Of a DNA stretch of 64,000 nucleotides, positions 46,951 through 55,551 are shown piece after piece (positions within the stretch are counted from its first letter, which is position 1; the number at the start of each line of letters is the position of its first letter). The DNA is from Bosea sp. 124 (GTDB lineage: Bacteria; Pseudomonadota; Alphaproteobacteria; Rhizobiales; Beijerinckiaceae): NCBI RefSeq assembly GCF_003046175.1, contig NZ_PZZM01000001.1, positions 1,249,001 to 1,313,000 on the forward strand, in the 5' to 3' direction. The notes under the pieces were generated by a model. The model did no database searches. It saw only the letters and a program-made list of their open reading frames with translations, and had not been told where the DNA came from. Made by a program: the position numbers and the translations under genes.

Positions 46951-47048
46951 TCTGAAACTCCCCATCGCGTGGGCCACCGCTCGCAGGAGCATGCATCCGC
47001 GACCGAGCCACTTGGAAGCCCCCATGATTCACCCGGGCCTTAAAGGCG

Positions 47049-47804
47049 CTAAGCCTCGCGACGCCGCAGCAGATAGGTATCCATGATCCAGCCATGCCGC
47101 TGGCGCGCCTGGGCGCGGACCTGTTCGATCTCGCCCGCTACATCGGCGAGGCGGCCCGCGATCAGGATTTCGTCCGGCGTTCCGAGATAAGCGCCCCAGT
47201 AGATGTCCAGATCCCCGGGCGCGATCCGGGCGAAGGCCTGCTCGCCATCGAGCATGACGACGACGCTGTCCTGCCCCGCCGGGAAGCCGGCAGCGAGCTT
47301 GCGCCCGGTGGTGATCATGACCGGCTCGCCGATGCGGTTCAGCGCGATCCTGTGACGCGCGGCCAGCACCTGCACGCTGCTGATGCCGGGAATGACCTCC
47401 CAATCGAGCGCCAGACCGCTGGCGCGGACACGCTCGACGATGCGCAGCGTGCTGTCATAGAGGGCGGGATCGCCCCAGACGAGGAGCGCGCCATGCTGGC
47501 CCTCCGCCAGCTCGGCGCGGAAGAGGCGCTCGTAGTTTTCCGCGATGCGCGCATGCCAGTCGTCGACGACACCGCGGTAGTCGGACGCAGCCGGCGCGCG
47601 CTGCGGCGTCTCGACCGTGACCGTCTTGCAGGGCTTCTCGATGAAACGCGCGCAGATCTCCTCGCGGAGATGGCGCAGCGCCGCCTTCTCCTCGCCCTTG
47701 TCCGGCAGGAAGACGACATCGGCCCGGTTCAGCGCCCTGATCGCCTGGACCGTCATATGGTCCGGGTCGCCTGCGCCGATGCCGACGATCAGCAGTTTCC
47801 GCAT
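47049..47804 (-). CDS. cobF: Precorrin-6A synthase (deacetylating) CobF
   Basis: A 251-residue SAM-dependent tetrapyrrole methyltransferase. The N-terminal VGIGAGDPDHMTVQAIRAL and the stretch LVWGDPALYDSTLRIVERV are typical of CobF, which methylates C-1 of precorrin-5 with loss of acetate in the aerobic cobalamin pathway. No other cob genes are in the window and no cobalamin riboswitch is visible upstream. It follows two small overlapping genes in the same direction, 65 bases after the second. Confidence 0.92.
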   Translation of the reverse strand: MRKLLIVGIGAGDPDHMTVQAIRALNRADVVFLPDKGEEKAALRHLREEICARFIEKPCKTVTVETPQRAPAASDYRGVVDDWHARIAENYERLFRAELAEGQHGALLVWGDPALYDSTLRIVERVRASGLALDWEVIPGISSVQVLAARHRIALNRIGEPVMITTGRKLAAGFPAGQDSVVVMLDGEQAFARIAPGDLDIYWGAYLGTPDEILIAGRLADVAGEIEQVRAQARQRHGWIMDTYLLRRREA

Positions 47805-47869
47805 CCGCGCCTCGCGATCTGTCGTGAAACGGGCCGCATAGCATGCCGCGCCGCGCGAAGGGATAGGGT

Positions 47870-48187
47870 TCAGGCGCGGCCGGCGACCTCGGCGCGGGCG
47901 AGGTCGATGCCGGGCGGCGGCGCAGCGATCAGCGTGAGCGCCGCCTGAAGCGTCGCCAGATCCGCCGGGAGGCTCGGATGCCAGCCGCAAGGGCATGGCC
48001 GATCGCCGAGATGAGCATCCGCGACCTCCCTGTAGATCGAGCCGACCGCCTCGGCGGCGAGTTCGAGAACCGCGATCGGCGGCAGCCGCGTGGCGTGCAG
48101 CACGCCACAAAAGGCGCTCATCAGCGCCTGCCGGATTTCGAGACGGGCCGCGTCGAACGGCATCCCGGCGTCGGGCTCACGCCGCAT
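47870..48187 (-). CDS. Hypothetical protein, second of an overlapping pair
   Basis: A 105-residue soluble protein with a helical middle (LEIRQALMSAFCGVLHATRLPPIAVLELAAEAVGSIYREV), then GDRPCPCGWHPSLPADL, with three cysteines in total. No family recognised. The ATG at 48187 overlaps the end of the upstream gene by 11 bases, which implies translational coupling. cobF follows 65 bases later. Confidence 0.65.
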   Translation of the reverse strand: MRREPDAGMPFDAARLEIRQALMSAFCGVLHATRLPPIAVLELAAEAVGSIYREVADAHLGDRPCPCGWHPSLPADLATLQAALTLIAAPPPGIDLARAEVAGRA

Positions 48188-48452
48188 GGCGCGCCGTCCC
48201 GTTCTGCCGGCCGAAGCCATGGCGCGAGGGCAGGCGCTCGGGCTCGGGCAGCGCGACCATCAGCAGATCGACCAGCCGCTGCATCCGCGGCGGCAGGGCG
48301 CGGCCGGCCTCGACACCGAGCGGCTGCCGCGCCAGCAGGAGCGCGCGGCGCAGCTCGTGGCGGCTGGCCTCCGTCCGGACGACCTCGCGGATGATGATCT
48401 CGTCGATGCGCCCGATCGCGGCGGCGACATCCGCTTCACTGACTCCGCCCAT
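48177..48452 (-). CDS. Hypothetical protein, first of an overlapping pair
   Basis: A 91-residue mainly helical protein (SEADVAAAIGRIDEIIIREVVRTEASRHELRRALLLAR), with a basic C-terminus. No family recognised. GGAGATGG places the start at 48452. It overlaps the next gene by 11 bases. The AT-rich stretch just upstream (TTTGTTTTTATTAAAG near 48530) could be its promoter region. Confidence 0.65.
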   Translation of the reverse strand: MGGVSEADVAAAIGRIDEIIIREVVRTEASRHELRRALLLARQPLGVEAGRALPPRMQRLVDLLMVALPEPERLPSRHGFGRQNGTARHAA

Positions 48453-48548
48453 CGGCCATCTCCATCCGTGCTGGTGAATCGGATCGGGCGAACAGATAGG
48501 CGCGAATGAACGCGTCAGCAAGTCTTTGTTTTTATTAAAGAAATAGAA

Positions 48549-49973
48549 CTATCCGAATGCACGGACGCCCACAGGCCGGGCCAGTTCCGAGCGCTCGCGC
48601 GCGACATGGCAGCCCTGCCCCGGCTTGCCGGCCAGCGCGCCGTCGCGCACCACGACCTGCCCGCGCAGAATCGTGGTGACCGGCCAGCCCGTCACCGCGA
48701 TGCCTTCATAAGGGGTGTAGTCGCTGCCGTGATGCAGCAGCGACTGGCTGATCGTGACCTCGCGCTTAGGGTCCCAGATCGCGATATCGGCATCCATGCC
48801 GATCGCGATCGAGCCCTTCTTCGTCAGGCCATAGGTCTTCGCGTGATTGGTCGAGGACAGGGCGACGAACTGATTGAGCGTGATCCTGCCCTTGGCCACC
48901 CCCTCCGAGAACAGGATCGGCAGCCGGGTCTCGACGCCGGGAATGCCATTGGGCACCCAGCGGAAGGAGGTGCGGCCCTTCGGCGTCAGCTTGCCGGCCG
49001 GATCGTCATAGCGGAACGGGCAATGGTCGGAGGAGAAGACGCTGAAGATGCCGTTCGCCAGCCCCTCCCAGCAGGCCTGCTGCGATGCCGTATCGCGCGG
49101 CGGCGGCGAGCAGACATATTTCGCGCCCTCCATGTTGAGGCCGTCCATGTCCTTCTCGGTCAGCACGAGATATTGCGGACAGGTCTCGCCATAGACCTTG
49201 AGGCCGCGCGAACGGGCCCGCGCGATCTCCTCCATCGCCTCGCGGTTCGAGACATGGACGATCATCACGGGGACGTCGACGAGTTCGGCGAGCGAGATCG
49301 CGCGATGCGTCGCCTCGCGCTCGACCGGGATCGGCCGCGAGGTGCCGTGGAATTTCGGCGCGACATGGCCGCCGCGTTCGAGCCTGTCGGTCAGGAAGCG
49401 GATCGCGTCATCATTCTCGGCATGGACCATGACGAGTGCGCCGGTCTCGCGGGCGACCGACATCACCTCGAGCATCTCGCGATCATTCAGGGCGAGCCCG
49501 TCATAGGTCATGAAGACCTTGAAAGAGGTGTAGCCATCCTCGATCAGCGCCGGCAGGTCCTGGCCGAGCACCTGCTCCGTCGGGTCGCTGATGACGAGGT
49601 GGAAGGCGACATCGGTGTAGCAGCGGCCGTCGGCCTGCCTGTGGTAATCCTTCACCGTCTCGCGCAGGCTCGTTCCCTTCTCCTGCATGCAGAAGGGCAT
49701 CACCGTGGTGTTGCCGCCGAAGGCGGCCGAGAGCGTGCCCGAGGCAAAGTCGTCGGCCATGACGATGCCCTCGCCGCTCGGCTGGGCGATGTGGACATGG
49801 CTGTCGATGCCGCCGGGCAGGACGAGCAGGCCGCTCGCGTCGATCGTCTCCGCCGCTGCGCCGAGATCATGGCCGAGCGCGACGATGGTGCCGCCCCGGA
49901 TGCCGATATCGCAGGAAAAGACGTCTGAGGCGGTGGCTATCGTGCCGTTGGCGATGATGAGATCGTAAGCCAT
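48549..49973 (-). CDS. hydA: Dihydropyrimidinase / D-hydantoinase
   Basis: A 474-residue cyclic amidohydrolase with His59 and His61 (GIDSHVHIAQPSG), the metal-bridging carboxylated Lys152 (SFKVFMTYDG) and the later FSSDHCPFRYD. The length and ETCPQYLVLTEKDMDG mark it as dihydropyrimidinase or hydantoinase: it opens dihydrouracil or hydantoins to N-carbamoyl amino acids in the reductive pyrimidine pathway. The other pathway enzymes are not adjacent. The ATG at 49973 begins the homology. Confidence 0.94.
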   Translation of the reverse strand: MAYDLIIANGTIATASDVFSCDIGIRGGTIVALGHDLGAAAETIDASGLLVLPGGIDSHVHIAQPSGEGIVMADDFASGTLSAAFGGNTTVMPFCMQEKGTSLRETVKDYHRQADGRCYTDVAFHLVISDPTEQVLGQDLPALIEDGYTSFKVFMTYDGLALNDREMLEVMSVARETGALVMVHAENDDAIRFLTDRLERGGHVAPKFHGTSRPIPVEREATHRAISLAELVDVPVMIVHVSNREAMEEIARARSRGLKVYGETCPQYLVLTEKDMDGLNMEGAKYVCSPPPRDTASQQACWEGLANGIFSVFSSDHCPFRYDDPAGKLTPKGRTSFRWVPNGIPGVETRLPILFSEGVAKGRITLNQFVALSSTNHAKTYGLTKKGSIAIGMDADIAIWDPKREVTISQSLLHHGSDYTPYEGIAVTGWPVTTILRGQVVVRDGALAGKPGQGCHVARERSELARPVGVRAFG

Positions 49974-50091
49974 GGGATGCCTTGAAGTCTTCCGGTTGTC
50001 GCTCTGCGCCAAGGCGGCAGCCCCATCGTGATGCAAGCGATGGGCCTGAAACAAGTCACGGACCTGAAACAAGCCATGCGGTCATTGACGC

Positions 50092-50196
50092 CGTCATTCC
50101 GGGCCAGGGAAGCGCAGCCCCGGAAGCCATCGTAGCGTTCGGCCCCTTACGATGGATTCCGGATCGGCGCGGCTTCGCCGCTTGTCCGGAATGACG
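50092..50196. repeat. Family A palindromic repeat, copy 6
   Basis: CGTCATTCCGG to CCGGAATGACG, with GGAAGCCATCGTAGCG and TTACGATGGATTCCGG arms. It lies between the VOC gene and hydA. Confidence 0.87.
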
Positions 50197-50217
50197 GTGC
50201 ATGTGGTGGCGCGCCCC

Positions 50218-51000
50218 TCACAGGGCCTTGACGATCTCCAGCCTGGCGCCATGGGCGAGCGCCCGGTCGAGGCAGCGATCGGCGGGGCCGAAGAAGGATA
50301 TCGCATAGGCGCCCTGCCCGCGCCGGCCGAGATGGCGCGTCAGGCTCTCGCAGGCATCGCTGCGCGCTTCCGTCAGCGACAGCACCTGCCGGCCGAGCCT
50401 GAACTGGGCGAGGCCGAAGCCGAGGCCCGGCACGGTGCCGCAGGCGACGGGCTCGAGCCCGGTCAGCGCACGATAGCGCGCGACCGAGGCCGCGAGGTTG
50501 CGCACCGCGACCGTGACCCCGGCAACGCCGGTGACGCCATTGGCATGCTTGCGCGCCTTGCCCTCTGGCACGCGCAGCGCGCGCGGCGTGACATCCTCGC
50601 AGATGAAGGGAATGTCGGGCTCGGGCGGGCGAGCCGAGCGCCAGGCGATGCGCGTGCCGTCCGGCTGCAGGCGCTCGCCATCGATCGGGCCTTCGATCTC
50701 GATGCCAGCCGCGCGGGTGCGGGCGAGATCGAGATCGAGCGTGTCGGCCGGCAGCAAGGCGTAGTCGACGAGGCCGCTGCCGGCCTCGTCCAGCACCTTC
50801 CACCAGCGAAAGCTTGGCACCGGCCGCGCGAAGGCGATGATCTCGAGATAGGCGCCGTCCGCCAGCACCACGAGCGCATTGCGCGAGCCGCGCGGATGCT
50901 CGCCGCCCGGCAGCACGGTGAAGCCCAGCGTCTCGTAGTCGCGCACCGCCTGGTCGAGATCGGCGACGGCGATGACGATATGGTCGATGGACTGCGGCAT
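50218..51000 (-). CDS. VOC superfamily (glyoxalase-like) protein
   Basis: A 260-residue protein with two vicinal-oxygen-chelate modules: N-terminal IDHIVIAVADLDQAVRDYETLGFTV and a second beginning GVTGVAGVTVAVRNLAASVARYRALTG. It is most like the glyoxalase-3 type single-chain family, whose activities are poorly known. The metal ligand pattern starts with His7. It follows the orphan TRAP binding protein gene by 36 bases, so the two are probably co-transcribed. Confidence 0.85.
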   Translation of the reverse strand: MPQSIDHIVIAVADLDQAVRDYETLGFTVLPGGEHPRGSRNALVVLADGAYLEIIAFARPVPSFRWWKVLDEAGSGLVDYALLPADTLDLDLARTRAAGIEIEGPIDGERLQPDGTRIAWRSARPPEPDIPFICEDVTPRALRVPEGKARKHANGVTGVAGVTVAVRNLAASVARYRALTGLEPVACGTVPGLGFGLAQFRLGRQVLSLTEARSDACESLTRHLGRRGQGAYAISFFGPADRCLDRALAHGARLEIVKAL

Positions 51001-51036
51001 GAATGTGGTTCTCCGGATGCAGACAGGGTGGTGGGT

Positions 51037-52023
51037 TCAGGCGCCGGCGGCGATGGCCTCGATGCGGTCGAGCCCGCCGAGCTTCGACGCGAAGGCGGCC
51101 CAGACCTTGCGGGCGCCGGCCTCCCAGGCCGGCCGGTCCTCGGGTTGCGCGACCTTGCCGCCCTCGGCGGCGGCCTTCGCCATCGAAGCCTCCTCGTCGG
51201 TGACGATCAGTTCGTCGAAATAGCTGGTTCCCTCGGCGGCAGCAGCGGCAAGCGCCTCCCTGTCGCCGGCCGAAAGCCCCTTCCAGAACGCGGCCTGGAC
51301 CATGATGACGCCGCTCGCCCAGATATGGCCGGTCTCGATCAGCCAGGGCACGACCTCGTGCAGCCGGAAGCCGACATAGGCCGATTCGGTCAAATCCATG
51401 CAGTCGACCACGCCGGTCTTCAGGGCGTTGTAGGTCTCGGGGATCGGGATCGGCGTCGGATAGGCGCCCAGACCCGACCAGAGCTCGGTGTGGAGCGGGC
51501 TCTGGATGACGCGGATGCGCTTGCCCCGAATGGCGGCCGGCGTGGTGAGCGGCTCCTTGGCGAGGAGATGGCGCGCGCCGTAGTTGATGAAGCCGAGCAC
51601 GACGAAGCCCTGCGCCTCGTATTTGCCCTTCAGTTCGGCGCCGAGCGGCCCGGCCAGAACGCGCTTCAGATGGCCCCGGTCGCGGAAGAGGAAAGGCAGG
51701 TCCAGGAGCTGGCCATCGGGCACCCACCCCGAAAGCGCCGAGATGGTCGAGAGCGAGGCCTGCACCGAGCCGAGCCGCATGCCCTCGGCGACCTCCTTCT
51801 CGCCGCCGAGCGCGGCATTGCCGACGATGCGCAGATCGAAGCGGCCGGGCGCCGTCCGCTCCAGGATCTGCGCCATGCGCCGCCAGATCCTGGTCTCCGG
51901 CTTGTCCTCGCCGAAGAGCGAGGCGACCGTCACCGGCCGGCCGGCGGCCTGGCCCGTGCGGGCGGCGAGAAGGGCGGGGGCGGCCAGCAGGCCGGCACCG
52001 ACCATGCGGCGGCTCGGAAACAT
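51037..52023 (-). CDS. Orphan TRAP transporter substrate-binding protein (DctP family)
   Basis: A 328-residue periplasmic receptor with a signal sequence (RRMVGAGLLAAPALLAARTGQA) and family patterns GKRIRVIQSPLHTELWSGLGA and VVDCMDLTESAYVGF. No DctQ or DctM gene adjoins it, so it must use a permease encoded elsewhere or a lost one. GAGGAG is eight to nine bases before the ATG at 52023; the much longer open frame upstream is non-coding here. Confidence 0.88.
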   Translation of the reverse strand: MFPSRRMVGAGLLAAPALLAARTGQAAGRPVTVASLFGEDKPETRIWRRMAQILERTAPGRFDLRIVGNAALGGEKEVAEGMRLGSVQASLSTISALSGWVPDGQLLDLPFLFRDRGHLKRVLAGPLGAELKGKYEAQGFVVLGFINYGARHLLAKEPLTTPAAIRGKRIRVIQSPLHTELWSGLGAYPTPIPIPETYNALKTGVVDCMDLTESAYVGFRLHEVVPWLIETGHIWASGVIMVQAAFWKGLSAGDREALAAAAAEGTSYFDELIVTDEEASMAKAAAEGGKVAQPEDRPAWEAGARKVWAAFASKLGGLDRIEAIAAGA

Positions 52024-52208
52024 CACGGGAACTCCTCGGCAGGGCCGCTGAAACGCCTGAGCGGGGCCACTTCCTGCCTCGGCCGGAATGCGCCCCACCG
52101 CAAGATGGGCCGACGCATCGCTGGAATGTAAGGGCGCAGCTTGACGCAGCCATCCCCAGCCAAAGCAACAGACAGCGCGTCCCAAGGGCGGCAGCACAAA
52201 ATCTCGTA

Positions 52209-52238
52209 TTGATACGATTCGCGAAGAGTCGATAGTTT
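52209..52238 (+). promoter_or_regulatory. Possible promoter of the coiled-coil gene cluster
   Basis: TTGATA and TAGTTT are 18 bases apart in an AT-richer patch upstream of the first coiled-coil gene. GATTC/GATTCG occurs three times in the same stretch. This is a pattern match only. Confidence 0.3.
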
Positions 52239-52299
52239 GATTCACTGATTCGCGTTGGCGTTCCCGAAGCTCCTCAAGCGCGATTTTCGAGGCCCTCAC

Positions 52300-53151
52300 T
52301 TGAACGCCCTCCCGGTTGCCCGTTCGAACGATTGGCTGGGCTCTCCCTCGCTGCCCGAGGCGCAGCCCGGCGGGTCGTCGGCATTTCCGGACGACGCCAG
52401 CCGCCCGGCGCCGGAGGCCGGCAGTTTCGCGCAGGATGCCGACCCCATCCACAGGCTGTCTGCGGCGCAGCAGGCCTTCCTGGAATTGCGCCTTGAAGCC
52501 GCGCTCGGCCGTCTCGCGGCGACGGAAACCCTGCTCGGAGCGGAGCGGCTGCATGCGCGCGAGACGCAGGCGGCGCTTGGCGTGGCCGAACGGTCCCTGC
52601 AACGCCACCGCGAGACGATCGTCGCAGCCGATCAGCTCCGCCGCACGGCCGCTGCGGAGATCGAGCGGCTGAAACAGGGCCTGCACGAGGCCGCCCTGGA
52701 GAAGACCCGGCAGGACCATCACATCGCCGCGCTGGCCGCAGCGCTGGCCGGCAAGACGGCCGAGATCGAAGAACTGCGGAACGCCGGCGCCGCCGTCGAG
52801 AGCGATCTGCGCGCGAGCAGGACGAAGCACAGCGCCGCCTCGGACGCGCTGCAGCGGGAGTGCCTGCGCCTGGAAGAAGCCTTGCAGGGCGAGCGTCGCG
52901 ACACGCTGCTGCTGCAGCGCGCGCTGAATCTCGCCCGCGCCAACCGGCGCGCGCTGGAGGATCAGATCCGCCTGCAGCCGGTCCTGCTGCCGCCGCCGGA
53001 GCCGAGACTGGCCCTGCGCGGGCCGGCTCGCCTCGATGCCATTCCGGCGCATCTGACCGCTCTGCCTTCCCCGCAATCCCTCGAACACGCGGCCGCCGAT
53101 GCGGCCGTCCTGCTCGGCTCGAACGGAGCACATCATGCAGCCTGCCGTTAG
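52300..53151 (+). CDS. Coiled-coil protein 1 of a four-gene cluster
   Basis: A 283-residue protein. Residues 1-50 are Pro/Ser/Gly-rich and probably disordered; about 50-225 are heptad-rich coiled coil (for example LRLEAALGRLAATETLLGAE and RRTAAAEIERLKQGLHEAAL); the end is proline-rich (LLPPPEPRLALRG). No membrane helix, signal or enzyme motif. The start is a TTG at 52300 with CGAGG before it; an in-frame TTG at 52255 would add 15 residues. I do not recognise a family. It overlaps the next gene by 17 bases, implying coupled translation. Confidence 0.72.
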   Translation: MNALPVARSNDWLGSPSLPEAQPGGSSAFPDDASRPAPEAGSFAQDADPIHRLSAAQQAFLELRLEAALGRLAATETLLGAERLHARETQAALGVAERSLQRHRETIVAADQLRRTAAAEIERLKQGLHEAALEKTRQDHHIAALAAALAGKTAEIEELRNAGAAVESDLRASRTKHSAASDALQRECLRLEEALQGERRDTLLLQRALNLARANRRALEDQIRLQPVLLPPPEPRLALRGPARLDAIPAHLTALPSPQSLEHAAADAAVLLGSNGAHHAACR

Positions 53152-53608
53152 CGACCTCGCCACCGTCACCACCCTGCCGCGACAGAATGCGCAGTCATCG
53201 GACTCGTTCCTGAACGCCTCGGACAAGATCGCGGCGTTTCCGGCCGCGCTCTCGGCGCCGCAGGACATGCTCAGGCCGGCTTCGCTGCCGACCACGGCGA
53301 CCACCCAGCAGCGTGACTGGCCGTCGGCGCTGGCGCTGATCGAGGAGACCAGCGAGGCCATCCGGATCAGCGATCTCCGCTATGCCCAGCTCGAGGAACG
53401 GCTGCAGCAGACGATCACCCAGGCGGCGGTCAACATGCGCGAGCTGGAAGCGCAGATCGCGACAGCCAACGAGATGCTGTGGCGCTCAGAGGAACGGGCC
53501 CGCCAGGCCGAGGCCCGCGCCGTCGAGGCCGAGGCCTGGCTCGCCCGCCTGCACGACGCCGTGACCACCTCCTTCGCACCGGCCAACCGCCCGCAGTCGC
53601 GCGGCTGA
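53135..53608 (+). CDS. Coiled-coil protein 2 of the cluster
   Basis: A 157-residue protein with a disordered N-terminal part of about 60 residues and then a coiled coil of about 85 residues (QLEERLQQTITQAAVNMREL, RSEERARQAEARAVEAEAWL). The stretch ALALIEETSEAI resembles TLALVEGAGEAF in protein 3, suggesting the two genes are paralogues. ACGGAGCACATC precedes the ATG. No known domain. Confidence 0.72.
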   Translation: MQPAVSDLATVTTLPRQNAQSSDSFLNASDKIAAFPAALSAPQDMLRPASLPTTATTQQRDWPSALALIEETSEAIRISDLRYAQLEERLQQTITQAAVNMRELEAQIATANEMLWRSEERARQAEARAVEAEAWLARLHDAVTTSFAPANRPQSRG

Positions 53609-53622
53609 CCGTGACACACAAC

Positions 53623-54093
53623 ATGCCCAGCCTGAGCCGCGCCATGCTTCGGTCGCCGGGCTGGCGAGAGACTTCGGACAGGACTGTGCCTTCGCCGCCT
53701 TCAGCGTCGGCACCGCGCGCCGAGATGCGCCGTGCGGCGGGCCGGCCGCATCCGCAGGATACCCTGGCCCTGGTGGAGGGCGCGGGCGAGGCCTTCGAGA
53801 CACTCCAGTTCCAGTTGCTGTCGGTCCTGCAGAAAGCGAAGAGTTCGCTCCAGGACGCCCAGGCGGAGAACGCCCAGCTCCGCGAGGACGTCGCGGCACT
53901 GGCGCAGGAGAAGGACGGCTGGAGCGAGCGCGCCCGGAAGGCGGAGGCGACTCTCGACCGCGCCAACCAGGTGCTGCAGACGCAGCAGAGCATTCTGGAA
54001 AAGGCCCTGCTGCGCGAGCGCGAGGCGGTCCAGCGCGCCTATATGCTCGAGCTGAGACTGCGCCAGAACGGGGCGGCGGCACGGCCGGCCTGA
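53623..54093 (+). CDS. Coiled-coil protein 3 of the cluster
   Basis: A 156-residue protein with a basic, proline-rich N-terminus of about 45 residues followed by a continuous coiled coil from about TLALVEGAGEAFETLQFQLL to the end (EREAVQRAYMLELRLRQN). It starts 14 bases after gene 2; a GTG at 53611 is an equally plausible start and neither has a good ribosome site, so coupling with gene 2 is likely. No recognised family. Confidence 0.7.
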   Translation: MPSLSRAMLRSPGWRETSDRTVPSPPSASAPRAEMRRAAGRPHPQDTLALVEGAGEAFETLQFQLLSVLQKAKSSLQDAQAENAQLREDVAALAQEKDGWSERARKAEATLDRANQVLQTQQSILEKALLREREAVQRAYMLELRLRQNGAAARPA

Positions 54094-54324
54094 CCGGCTC
54101 CGGGCGGCATCCTCGCCGGATCGCCGCGGCCATCGCGCTCTCGCCTCGACCACGTCCAAAGAAGTTGTTCGCAACTCATCAAAATCGACGTTCGGAGATT
54201 GCCATGCAGCGCGCCGCGCCGTCTGCTTGCGCATCGCCTCCCGTACTGCCCTGAATGCCCCAGCGGCCGGGCTGCCGGAAGGCGACACGTCCCGCGTCAA
54301 TCGGGGCAAAGTGGGGTGGCTTAG
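54094..54324. other. Gap of 231 bases inside the coiled-coil cluster
   Basis: It contains a perfect small palindrome AGTTG-TTCG-CAACT at 54163-54176, followed by an AT-richer patch (CATCAAAATC). It has no run of T after it, so it is not a clear terminator. The gap may hold a separate promoter for coiled-coil gene 4. Confidence 0.45.
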
Positions 54325-55443
54325 ATGATAGGTGCAAGTCTGAGGCGTCTCATCGGCGGACGCAGCGAGGAGCGTGACGTGCGACCGTCACCGGCTTTCC
54401 ACACGCCTGACTTCGCCGCCAACGAGCCCGGCGAACCGCCCGCCACTGTCCATGAGGAGCGCCCCAAGCAGAGCAGCTCGCATGAGGTCGGCCAGCTCAT
54501 GGCCGCGATCAGCGACCAGTCCAACGAACTCCAGACCGAATTCGCCAAGATCTCGAACTGGTCCCTGCAACTCGACCTGCTGATGACGCGCACGGCGACG
54601 ATGCAGCAGATCCTGCCGAAGTTCATCCAGACGTCGCAGGACCAGGCCACGCAGATCGAGGAGCTCGCCAGCGCCTGCAGCCGGCAGGATCGCGAGATCG
54701 CCGGCCTGCAGACGGAGCTCGGCCATTACCGCCCGCTGGCGCTGCGCTACGAGGAAGAGCTGCACCGCAGCCGCGCCACGCTCGACCAGACGCAGACCTC
54801 GCTCTCGACGCTGGAAGCCGAGCACGGCAAGTTGCAGGGCGAGTTCAACGGACTGCTGCAGCGGCTCTCCAGCACCGATTCGCGCGTCCAGCGGCTCTCC
54901 GAGGAGCGCCAGGTCGTCGACCAGAAGCTGCTCGAGAAATCAGCCGCGACGCAGAACCTGTCGAGAGAGGTCGCGATGCTGCGGTCCGATCTGGTGGCCG
55001 CCGACGGCGAGAACCAGCGCCTGCAGCGCGACATCGCCGCACTGACCGAGAAGATGATCGGCGAGCGCGAAGCCGCCAACGAACTGGCGAGCCAGGCGCA
55101 GGCGCGCATCGTCGTCGCCCTGCAGACGATCAAGGAGCTGGAAGCCCAAGCGATCGCGGCGGCCGAACGCGAGCGCAAGCTGGCCGAGGATCTCGCCCGG
55201 CGCGACAAGGGCGTCTACGATCTCGAGATCAAGCTCTCGGCCCTGCAATCCAAGGCCGATTTCCTGACGGGCGTGAACCAGCAGCTTCGCAACGACCTGC
55301 GCCACCATATCGACCATGTCGGGACGCTGGAGCATTCGAACCGCCAGCTCATCGACGCGATGTCGCGCAACCGCCAGGCGACCGAGGCCATCGGCCCCGA
55401 CGGCTATGACGCCCCGCCGCTCAAGGCCGCCGCCGGCGAGTGA
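54325..55443 (+). CDS. Coiled-coil protein 4, crescentin-like architecture
   Basis: A 372-residue protein. A short basic N-terminal segment (MIGASLRRLIGGRSEERDVR) and a Pro-rich linker are followed by an almost unbroken coiled coil from about residue 55 to 345 (for example TLEAEHGKLQGEFNGLLQRL, EVAMLRSDLVAADGENQRLQ, DLEIKLSALQSKADFLTGVN) and a short proline-containing tail. This head-rod-tail layout is that of bacterial intermediate-filament-like proteins such as crescentin. The resemblance is architectural and I cannot confirm homology. A strong terminator follows. No catalytic motif or membrane helix. Confidence 0.75.
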   Translation: MIGASLRRLIGGRSEERDVRPSPAFHTPDFAANEPGEPPATVHEERPKQSSSHEVGQLMAAISDQSNELQTEFAKISNWSLQLDLLMTRTATMQQILPKFIQTSQDQATQIEELASACSRQDREIAGLQTELGHYRPLALRYEEELHRSRATLDQTQTSLSTLEAEHGKLQGEFNGLLQRLSSTDSRVQRLSEERQVVDQKLLEKSAATQNLSREVAMLRSDLVAADGENQRLQRDIAALTEKMIGEREAANELASQAQARIVVALQTIKELEAQAIAAAERERKLAEDLARRDKGVYDLEIKLSALQSKADFLTGVNQQLRNDLRHHIDHVGTLEHSNRQLIDAMSRNRQATEAIGPDGYDAPPLKAAAGE

Positions 55444-55477
55444 GCCTCGCGGCATGGTCTCTCCACACTCCACAGAC

Positions 55478-55510
55478 GAACGGCCGCTGAATAGCGGCCG
55501 TTCGCGTTTT
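55478..55510 (+). terminator. Rho-independent terminator
   Basis: A perfect 11-base stem (GAACGGCCGCT / AGCGGCCGTTC) with a GAAT loop is followed by GCGTTTT. It closes the coiled-coil cluster, 34 bases after its last stop codon. Confidence 0.88.
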
Positions 55511-55551
55511 CGCGGGTACAGGGCGGGCGTTGCCGGCCCGGCGGACCGGCT

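Noticed and set aside
47805..47869. Cobalamin riboswitch upstream of cobF
   Set aside because: The gap is only 65 bases and lacks a B12-box-like sequence.
51037..53361. A 774-codon frame joining the TRAP receptor to upstream sequence
   Set aside because: The first part is antisense to the coiled-coil genes. The signal peptide and ribosome site fix the start at 52023.
54163..54176. Palindrome AGTTG-TTCG-CAACT as a terminator
   Set aside because: The stem is only five base pairs and no run of T follows.
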